Shown: piece after piece, positions 58,164 to 64,000 of the stretch
Layout: every line of letters begins with the position of its first letter
Numbering within the stretch: the stretch's first letter is position 1
NCBI RefSeq assembly: GCF_963691685.1
Contig: NZ_OY829290.1
Location: forward strand, 4,243,001 to 4,307,000
DNA length: 64,000 bases
Direction of reading: 5' to 3'
DNA from: Thalassovita sp.
GTDB lineage: Bacteria; Pseudomonadota; Alphaproteobacteria; Rhodobacterales; Rhodobacteraceae
Notes under the pieces: generated by a model
Databases searched by the model: none
Told to the model about the DNA's origin: nothing
What the model saw: the letters and a program-made list of their open reading frames with translations, nothing else
Translations under genes and position numbers: made by a program

Positions 58164-59498
58164 TTAGCCGAGGGCCAGTGCCGCCTCTGCCGCTGCGGCA
58201 ACGCGCAGCAAACGCTCCTCCTGCCCCGGCAGACCGTTCAGCAAAATACCACAACTCGCCACACCCGTGGGCAGGGTCACACCGCAGTTGCCCATCAGGT
58301 TGCCCACCCGGGTGTTTTGCAGCGCCAGCAGGTTTTCGGTGACGAAATAGGCATCGTCCTGCATCAGGCGATCCACCTTCGGCGGCAGAATGGGTGCCGT
58401 TGGGCACAGCACAGCATCAAAGCCCGCAACCCGCTCATACCAGACCGCCCGCAGCCGTTCGAGTTTCTGCCAGGCGGCCACGTAGTCCGCGGCGCCAACA
58501 TCCTTGCCACCACGGAACCGTTCCAACACGCGGTCAAACATCAGGTCCGGGTTGGACTCAATCACATCACGCCATCTGCCATAGGCCTCCGCGGTGTAAA
58601 GCGGGCCGGCCATTGCCATGGCGTCGGCCACCTCAGGCGCATCGATTTTGACGATCTCCGCCCCGGCCTCAGCCAGCTTCGCAACCGCATCGTCAAAGGC
58701 CTTCATTGGCACCTCGCGGGTGTCCTCCAGCACCACGGTCTGCAACACAGCAAAGCGTTTGCCCTTCAGCGTGGCCCCGGTCAGATCGGCGGCTTTGCCC
58801 CCTTCCAGCATGGCCAGCATCAAGGCGGCATCTTCGACCGAACGGCACAGTGGGCCGATGGTGTCAAACTTGGCGCAGAGATCAACCACACCCTTCAGGC
58901 CAATCCGACCTGCGGTGGTCTTGAGCCCCACCAGATCGTTCCAGGCCGAGGGAATCCGCACCGATCCCCCGGTGTCAGACCCGATCCCGCAGGACGCCAG
59001 ATCAAAAGCGACCGAGGTCGCCGCACCCGAGGAAGAGCCCCCCGAAACCGCATCATGATCATTCACACAGGGCGGCGTTGCGGTGACCGGATTCAGCCCC
59101 AGGCCCGAAAACGCCAGTTCGCTCATATGGGTTTTGCCCAGACAGACCAGACCCAGCGCCGTTGCGTTGCGCAGCACCGGCGCGTCCACTTCAGGGGTCC
59201 GCCCCTTCAACAGCGCCGATCCCGCCTCTGTCGCTACACCTGCCGAATCAAACAGATCCTTCCAGGAAATCGGCACACCGTCCAAGTCAGACAGGCGCTG
59301 CCCCGCTTTGGCGCGGGCACTTGCGGCCTCAGCCTCGGCCATGGCGCGATCCGCTGTTACCCGGGCATAGATCCGGTCCGCAAACGGATGTGAGGCAATG
59401 GCGCTCAGATAGGTCTCCGTCAGGGCAACGGGGTCAATCTCACCGCTGCCAATGCCCCGCCCCAGATCCGCGGCGCTTGCCTTCAACCAATGATCCAT
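58164..59498 (-). CDS. Amidase-signature family amidase
   Basis: 444 residues from ATG 59498 with AGGAGG upstream. The Ser-cisSer-Lys triad is visible: Lys in GVPISWKDLFDSAGVATEAGS, cis-Ser in the AVSGGSSSGAATSVA Gly/Ser-rich motif, and the nucleophile Ser in GIGSDTGGSVRIPSAW. The family includes GatA, but no GatB or GatC is near and the length is shorter, so a stand-alone amidase acting on small amides is likelier. It is divergent from the ubiH-type gene and ends in a strong terminator. Confidence 0.92.
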   Translation of the reverse strand: MDHWLKASAADLGRGIGSGEIDPVALTETYLSAIASHPFADRIYARVTADRAMAEAEAASARAKAGQRLSDLDGVPISWKDLFDSAGVATEAGSALLKGRTPEVDAPVLRNATALGLVCLGKTHMSELAFSGLGLNPVTATPPCVNDHDAVSGGSSSGAATSVAFDLASCGIGSDTGGSVRIPSAWNDLVGLKTTAGRIGLKGVVDLCAKFDTIGPLCRSVEDAALMLAMLEGGKAADLTGATLKGKRFAVLQTVVLEDTREVPMKAFDDAVAKLAEAGAEIVKIDAPEVADAMAMAGPLYTAEAYGRWRDVIESNPDLMFDRVLERFRGGKDVGAADYVAAWQKLERLRAVWYERVAGFDAVLCPTAPILPPKVDRLMQDDAYFVTENLLALQNTRVGNLMGNCGVTLPTGVASCGILLNGLPGQEERLLRVAAAAEAALALG

Positions 59499-59581
59499 TT
59501 TTGCCTCCTGTTCATCTTGTCGCGACCGTAGCGACGCTGAGGCGCATGGACAATCCCGTGAAGCCACGCATATTGAGACAC

Positions 59582-60799
59582 ATGAAACATGACAGCGATA
59601 TCCTGATCGTCGGCGGCGGCCTGAACGGCCCCGCTCAGGCCTTGGCTCTGGCGCAGGCGGGGTTCACCGTCACGGTGATCGATGCCCTGCCCCGCGCGGC
59701 GCAGCAGTCCGATAATTTTGATGGCCGCGCCTATGCGCTGGCGCTGGCCTCTCAACGTCTGCTGGACCGGATCGGTATCTGGGATCACGTCGCCGGCAAT
59801 GCCCAGCCGATGTTGGATATCAAGGTCAGCGATGGCCGCGCGAGTGAAGGCCCGCTCAGCCCGTTTTTCCTGCACTTTGACCACAATGAGCTGGAAGAAG
59901 GCCCAATGGGCTACATGCTGGAGGATCGCTTCCTACGTCGCGCGCTGGCAGATGCAATGGCGGCAGAGCCCCGCATCACCGTGATGGATGGTACCAAGGT
60001 TGTGGCGCAGGACACCGGGCCGGCGGGCGTCGCGCTGCATCGGGACACAGGCGCAACGCTGACGGGCAAGTTGCTGATCGGCGCTGATGGGCGCAAATCC
60101 GGCACCGCAGAACGGGCGGGCATCAAGCGCAGCGGCTGGGACTACGGCCAGACCGCGCTGGTCTGCGCCATCTCGCACGAGCTACCCAACAACGGTGTTG
60201 CGCATCAGTTCTTCATGCCGCCGGGTCCCTTGGCGATCCTGCCGCTGCCCGGCAACATGTCCTCCATCGTCTGGTCGGAAACCCACGAAAAAGCCGCCGC
60301 GATCCACGGCCTGAGCGATGAAGATTACATGCAGGTGCTGCGCCCGCGTTTCGGCGATTTCCTGGGCAAGATCGACCTGGCAGGCCAACGCTTCACCTAT
60401 CCGCTGAACCTGACGCTGGCCGATCGCTTCGCCGCAGAACGTCTGGTTCTGGTGGGTGATGCCGCCCATGGCATGCATCCCATCGCTGGTCAGGGCCTGA
60501 ACGCCGGTCTGCGCGATATCGGCGCGCTGACCCAGGTGCTGCGCGACGCAAAACAACGTGGTGAGGATATCGCCAGTGAGTTGGTGCTGGACCGCTATCA
60601 GGAATGGCGCCGGTTCGATACCGCCAGCCTGGCCCTCAGCACCGATCTGACCAACAAGCTGTTTTCCAATGACAATCCGTTGCTGCGCTTTGCCCGCGAT
60701 CTGGGCATGGGGGCGGTGAACGCCATGCCCGGCCTGCGCCGCGGCTTCATGCGCGAAGCGGCGGGCCTCACCGGGGATTTGCCTGACCTGATGCGCTGA
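59582..60799 (+). CDS. UbiH/UbiF-family FAD monooxygenase
   Basis: 405 residues from ATG 59582; ATG 59546 is a possible earlier start with a closely spaced GAGG. FAD-binding GxGxxG is in DILIVGGGLNGPAQALALAQ, the second motif in LIGADGRKS and the third in LVGDAAHGMHPIAGQGLNAG. These belong to the aromatic hydroxylases of ubiquinone synthesis. Which ring position it hydroxylates (UbiH, UbiF, UbiI or UbiL type) cannot be decided by eye. The final residues include a short helical tail with MPGLRRGFMREAAG, common in this family. Divergent from the amidase gene. Confidence 0.92.
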   Translation: MKHDSDILIVGGGLNGPAQALALAQAGFTVTVIDALPRAAQQSDNFDGRAYALALASQRLLDRIGIWDHVAGNAQPMLDIKVSDGRASEGPLSPFFLHFDHNELEEGPMGYMLEDRFLRRALADAMAAEPRITVMDGTKVVAQDTGPAGVALHRDTGATLTGKLLIGADGRKSGTAERAGIKRSGWDYGQTALVCAISHELPNNGVAHQFFMPPGPLAILPLPGNMSSIVWSETHEKAAAIHGLSDEDYMQVLRPRFGDFLGKIDLAGQRFTYPLNLTLADRFAAERLVLVGDAAHGMHPIAGQGLNAGLRDIGALTQVLRDAKQRGEDIASELVLDRYQEWRRFDTASLALSTDLTNKLFSNDNPLLRFARDLGMGAVNAMPGLRRGFMREAAGLTGDLPDLMR

Positions 60800-60878
60800 C
60801 GACGAATCGGCGACCGGCTCCGTCTTTCAACGTTTCCAAAATACTCGGGGGTGAATGGGGGCATCTTTGATGACCACA

Positions 60879-60895
60879 GAGGGGCACAGCCCCTC
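60879..60895. terminator. GC hairpin between ubiH-type gene and lpxK
   Basis: GAGGGGC (60879-60885) pairs with GCCCCTC (60889-60895) around ACA. No T-run. The surrounding 60835-60896 segment resembles an intergenic hairpin unit that I remember as recurrent in Rhodobacteraceae genomes. Confidence 0.45.
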
Positions 60896-60941
60896 GCGCC
60901 CCATCTGCCTCAACTGCCAAGCCAAACCGCCACAGTTGCGC

Positions 60942-61961
60942 CTAGCCCTTACCGGACGCCCCTGCGATCACCTGATCCAACGCAGCCTTCAGCTGAGCCT
61001 CTTGATGCACCCGCAGCCGCACCGGCACGGTCACCACCTTCATCCGGAAGCTTTCAGGCAGCCGCACCGCATCCTTTTCCGTGGTCACCATCTGCAATCC
61101 GCGCAGCGCAGCCTCTTTTTCCAGCCGGGTCAGCAAACCGGGTGTCAGCGCCTGATGGTCATCGAGGGCCTCGGCCCGCACCAGATCAGCGCCCAGACCG
61201 CGCAGCGTGCGGAAAAACTTCTCAGGGTGGCCGATCCCGGCAAAGGCCAGAACCCGCATGCCTTCGAAATCGATCCCCATCTGCAGCGGCTCCAACGCGG
61301 CGGTGATATGAGGCAGGTCATATCGCTTGATCTCATCGCCCCATTGGGCCGCAAACGTGGCCTGCGCCGCATCATCGCCGATTGACAGCAGCAGATCGCC
61401 GCGGCGTAGCCCCGCCTCAACCGGTTCCCGCAAGGGCCCCGCCGGCAGGCACCGGCCATTGCCAAAACCTTTCGTCGCATCGACCACGATGATCGACAGA
61501 TCCTTTTGCAGATCCGGGTTCTGGAAACCATCGTCCATGATGATCACACCGGCCCCCAGCTCCACCGCCAGACGCGCCCCGGCGGCGCGGTCTTTGGCGA
61601 CCACCACCGTGGCAAATGCCGCCAGCAGCAAGGGTTCATCGCCGACATCTTCGGCGCTGTGGTCCAGTGGGTTGACCTGCACCGGACCTTCAAGCTGGCC
61701 GCCATAGCCACGTGACACCACAATGGGGCGCACACCGCTGCCCATAAGCATCATCAGCAGCGCAATCGCGGTCGGCGTCTTACCGGTGCCCCCCGCGTTC
61801 AAATTGCCCACGCAGATCACCGGCACCGGCGGGCGATAGCCCTGTGTCTTGGCCAGTCGTTTTGCAGTCAGGTGGGCATAAAGCGCCCCGAGCGGCGCCA
61901 ACAAGCGGGCCCGCATACCCGGGGCCTCAGGCGGGCGATACCAGAAACGGGGTGGCTGCAT
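60942..61961 (-). CDS. lpxK: Tetraacyldisaccharide 4'-kinase
   Basis: 339 residues. LpxK phosphorylates the 4' position of the lipid A disaccharide at the inner membrane. It has an N-terminal membrane-proximal segment (PPRFWYRPPEAPGMRARLLAPLGALYAHL), the P-loop CVGNLNAGGTGKTPTAIALL, and the family block IIMDDGFQNPDLQKDLSIIVVD with catalytic Asp residues. The start ATG overlaps the waaA stop (TGATG), so they are translated in sequence. The DUF4170 gene leads the cluster. Confidence 0.96.
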   Translation of the reverse strand: MQPPRFWYRPPEAPGMRARLLAPLGALYAHLTAKRLAKTQGYRPPVPVICVGNLNAGGTGKTPTAIALLMMLMGSGVRPIVVSRGYGGQLEGPVQVNPLDHSAEDVGDEPLLLAAFATVVVAKDRAAGARLAVELGAGVIIMDDGFQNPDLQKDLSIIVVDATKGFGNGRCLPAGPLREPVEAGLRRGDLLLSIGDDAAQATFAAQWGDEIKRYDLPHITAALEPLQMGIDFEGMRVLAFAGIGHPEKFFRTLRGLGADLVRAEALDDHQALTPGLLTRLEKEAALRGLQMVTTEKDAVRLPESFRMKVVTVPVRLRVHQEAQLKAALDQVIAGASGKG

Positions 61962-63178
61962 CAGATCGCCCCCCCCAGATCCAAGGTGTCCTGGATCATC
62001 TCGATCACCTCATCCGTCACCTCAGCCCCGAGAGAGCTGACCTCCCAGCCCGCATGGGCCATCGCGGCCACCTGATCAGCCGCCGACAGCGTGTTCAACG
62101 CCGAGGCAAGGGTATCGGCATCCTTCACGATCCGCGCCGCCCCCGCGCTGACAAAGCGGCTGTAGGCATTGAGGTAGCGCCCCACATTGGGACCATAAAG
62201 AATGGCCGAGCCCAGCGCCGCCGGCTCATAAGGGTCACGCCCGCCAAACCCCGGCACCAGGGAGCTGCCCATGAAGGTCACAGGCGCCAGCCGGTACCAA
62301 AGACCCATTTCCCCACGCGTATCGGCCAACAGAACCTGCGTGTCCTCTTCAGGCGCCTGCCCTTCAGACCAACGGGCCACCTGCAAGCCCCAGCCGCGCA
62401 GCTTCTCCGCCATTTCAGCGCCTTGGGTTTCATCGTCAGGCACAAGGATCAGCAATTGCCGGTGTGACAGGCGCAGCGCCGCCTTGTGGGCCTGGCTGAT
62501 CATGCCCAGCTCATCAAACTGCGCCATGGCGGCCAGCCAGACAGGGCGGTTGCCCAGGCATTTTGCCAGATCTTCGCGGGTTGCCTCTTCGCAGGGCAGG
62601 GCCGCGCCGCCCTCTTGCATCGCGCCGGAAACCTGAAGGTTGGCGCGCGAAATCCCGATCCGGCCCAGCCGTTGGGCCGCCGCCTGATCCACCGCGACAA
62701 TCCGCGAAAACCGGTGCAGCACAGAACGGCTCATATCCGGCAGCCAGCGGAACCGCACATCCTCCAAAGCGTCCGCTTCGGCATCCAGCAAGAACATCAC
62801 CAGATCCCGCCGGGCTGCCATCTCAATCGCGGCGGGGCGCAGATCGCCACTGGACCAAAGCCCCAGATCAGGCCGCCAATGGTCAAAAAACCGGGTGAGG
62901 TCTGGCACGGTGTCTTCGGGGATCACCTGCCAGTGCATATTGCCCTTCACATGATCCGGCCGGGGCAGCCCGGGCGGTGTGGTCAGCAACAGATGGACGC
63001 CGGGGCGCTGCGCTTCGAGCAGGGTAAACAGCTGCATCAGCGCCGCGGCTTTTTCCAATGTGGGCGCATGGGCCCAGATCAGCTCGCCCTCGGGGCGGGG
63101 ACTGTCAAACGTCGGCGCCTCACGCGATCCGCGCCGGGCCAGGGCCATATAGGCCGCAAGACTGAGGGATCGCGCCAT
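61961..63178 (-). CDS. waaA: Kdo transferase (WaaA/KdtA), divergent form
   Basis: 405 residues of GT-B fold, adding Kdo to lipid A precursor. Near the N terminus HAPTLEKAAAL keeps a Glu at the HAxxxE position, the proposed catalytic base. The donor site MGSSLVPGFGGRDPYEPAALGSAILYGPNVGRY corresponds to the usual GGSL, H/DPLEP and GPH pattern (quoted in pieces: GFGGRDPYEPAALG). The middle motif, normally ETELWPN, is replaced by LWSSGDLRPAAI, an unusual divergence. Followed by lpxK with overlapping stop and start, and preceded by DUF4170. Confidence 0.88.
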   Translation of the reverse strand: MARSLSLAAYMALARRGSREAPTFDSPRPEGELIWAHAPTLEKAAALMQLFTLLEAQRPGVHLLLTTPPGLPRPDHVKGNMHWQVIPEDTVPDLTRFFDHWRPDLGLWSSGDLRPAAIEMAARRDLVMFLLDAEADALEDVRFRWLPDMSRSVLHRFSRIVAVDQAAAQRLGRIGISRANLQVSGAMQEGGAALPCEEATREDLAKCLGNRPVWLAAMAQFDELGMISQAHKAALRLSHRQLLILVPDDETQGAEMAEKLRGWGLQVARWSEGQAPEEDTQVLLADTRGEMGLWYRLAPVTFMGSSLVPGFGGRDPYEPAALGSAILYGPNVGRYLNAYSRFVSAGAARIVKDADTLASALNTLSAADQVAAMAHAGWEVSSLGAEVTDEVIEMIQDTLDLGGAI

Positions 63179-63190
63179 GACTTACCGATC

Positions 63191-63433
63191 TTAGCCGAGT
63201 TCTTCGGTCGCCGAGATTTCACGCTCTTCGTCACGCAGGCGGTGAATATGCGCGATGTAGTAACGCATATGCGCGTTATCGACGGTTTTCTGGGCTTCCG
63301 CCTTCCAGGCGTCATAAGCGCTCTGGTAGTTGGGGAACATGCCGACGATGTGAATGTTGTCGACGTCCTTGAACACGTTCTTAGACGGATCAACAAGTTC
63401 ACCACCGAAAACAAGGTGCAGGCGTTGGGTCAT
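63191..63433 (-). CDS. DUF4170 protein
   Basis: 80 residues from ATG 63433, with AGGAG nine bases upstream; the 99-residue reading is longer than the family. The sequence LHLVFGGELVDPSKNVFKDVDNIHIVGMFPNYQSAYDAWKAEAQ (first part LHLVFGGELVDPSKN, then IVGMFPNYQSAYDAW) and DNAHMRYYIAHIHRL define DUF4170, found almost only in Alphaproteobacteria next to waaA. The role is unknown; linkage suggests lipid A/Kdo metabolism. The waaA start lies 12 bp downstream. Confidence 0.9.
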   Translation of the reverse strand: MTQRLHLVFGGELVDPSKNVFKDVDNIHIVGMFPNYQSAYDAWKAEAQKTVDNAHMRYYIAHIHRLRDEEREISATEELG

Positions 63434-63544
63434 GAGGAGATCTCCTGAAAAGGTCAGGCGCAATTTAGGCCCTGTGGGGTAGGGCTGCAAGCCACCGGGG
63501 CGTCGCCCGGCACCAAGATGCCTAAGGGTCTGATTAGGCGGGGT

Positions 63545-63934
63545 TTAACGCGGATCCCGCTGTGCCTGCGGCAGGTCTGCACGACGCCAGTCGCCAAAGC
63601 CCCCGCGCAGGGAGGCCACCTTCAGCCCCATGCGTTGGGCAATCTGCGCCGCCAGCAACGAACGCCACCCCGAGGCACAGTAGAACAGAAAGGTCTGATC
63701 TGAGGCGAACCAATCCTTATGGTAGGGGCTTTCGGGATCGATCCAGAACTCCAGCATGCCGCGGGGGGCGTGTTTGGCGCCGGGGATCAGGCCATCCCGT
63801 TCCAACTCACGCGGGTCGCGGATATCAACGAAGACCAGACCGGGATCCTCAAGACGCGCCGCGGCCTCTTCGATGGTAAGCGAGGAAACCTCGGCATCGG
63901 CTTCCGCCAAAAGCTGTTTGTACCCAATCGCCAT
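63545..63934 (-). CDS. Single-domain rhodanese-like protein
   Basis: 129 residues. The domain starts with LTIEEAAARLEDPGLVFVDIRDPREL and ends with LKVASLRGGFGDWRRADLP. The active-site loop is FYCASGWRSLLAA, with the catalytic Cys followed by a five-residue loop that fits a sulfurtransferase (not a phosphatase-like Cdc25 loop). The sulfur donor and acceptor are unknown. It is upstream of DUF4170 on the same strand by 111 bp. Confidence 0.93.
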   Translation of the reverse strand: MAIGYKQLLAEADAEVSSLTIEEAAARLEDPGLVFVDIRDPRELERDGLIPGAKHAPRGMLEFWIDPESPYHKDWFASDQTFLFYCASGWRSLLAAQIAQRMGLKVASLRGGFGDWRRADLPQAQRDPR

Positions 63935-64000
63935 GATGTGTTCCCCCTCAACCCGTTTGCTGTGTGCTGACCAACCGTTTTGACAGATCTGCGTGCAAAG
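63935..64000. other. Window edge, promoter side of rhodanese gene
   Basis: 66 bp with no gene that can be supported. It carries the rhodanese ribosome site (GGGGGAACAC on the minus strand) and then runs off the window. Confidence 0.5.

Noticed and set aside
57549..59393. 614-codon plus-strand frame across the aminotransferase and amidase genes
   Set aside because: It spans two real genes and the amidase terminator on the other strand; composition is that of an antisense shadow.
63520..63539. Terminator GCCTAA/TTAGGC downstream of the rhodanese gene
   Set aside because: Only six base pairs, an 8-nt loop and no T-run on the minus strand.
1..64000. tRNA or rRNA genes, insertion sequences, integrases, toxin-antitoxin or phage defence genes
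   Set aside because: None was recognised on either strand. The accessory genes present are metabolic, regulatory or RTX-type.

Overview
The window looks like a chromosomal segment of a marine alphaproteobacterium of the Roseobacter group (Rhodobacteraceae). This rests on the high-GC, GC3-rich codon use, several families typical of that group (DUF3035, DUF4170, DUF1674, DUF5665, short membrane-anchored RTX proteins, a two-module ALDH16) and the lspA-DUF3035-M16-M16 and DUF4170-waaA-lpxK gene orders. The genus cannot be fixed from sequence reading alone. No rRNA, tRNA, CRISPR array, transposase, integrase or prophage gene was found. Coding density is about 95 percent.

Layout. 0-5 kb: polA, a DUF2459 protein, a small zinc-finger protein and an orphan ABC ATPase. 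4.8-6.5 kb: an SDR gene broken by an in-frame amber codon, divergent from a GcvA-like LysR gene. 6.6-12 kb: an apparent deoxyribose catabolic operon (degenerate DgoK-like protein, DeoC, two-module ALDH16) facing a membrane-bound AraC regulator. 12.3-25.4 kb: housekeeping genes, with a small lipoprotein, the paired M16 peptidases, a DUF3035 lipoprotein, lspA, purH, a heparinase-fold protein, rsmB, an SDHAF4-like DUF1674 gene, dapB, rbfA, a NAGPA-domain protein and truB.

25.4-30 kb is accessory: three related small RTX calcium-binding proteins plus DUF1643 and DUF5665 genes lie between truB and rpsO. Another 6 kb (dehydrogenase, LysR, PLP decarboxylase, ArsR, fatty acid hydroxylase, ZigA-type metallochaperone, DUF6525-like) separates rpsO from pnp, which are usually neighbours. 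38.8-52.9 kb holds stress and catabolic genes: peroxiredoxin, ALDH, TetR, SDR, MerR, a pseudouridine synthase, RarD, GFA, free-methionine-sulfoxide reductase, an esterase-type hydrolase, thiolase, gamma-glutamyltransferase, HspQ, an AEC transporter and an SLT-type lipoprotein. 53-64 kb returns to core functions: lolA, ftsK, an aminotransferase, an amidase, ubiH-type hydroxylase, the lpxK-waaA-DUF4170 lipid A/Kdo unit and a rhodanese.

Regulatory signals are unusually legible. A Zur-type palindrome precedes the ZigA gene. A perfect LysR dyad (T-N11-A) lies between two divergent genes. Three alternating half-sites overlap the start of an ArsR gene. A near-perfect 32-bp inverted repeat lies between a membrane protein and an SDR gene. 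Leader hairpins precede pnp and ggt, and convincing intrinsic terminators separate many units. I found no single large undescribed system. The most interesting candidates are the RTX protein island, the pseudokinase-DeoC-ALDH16 operon and the Zur-controlled zigA-DUF6525 pair.
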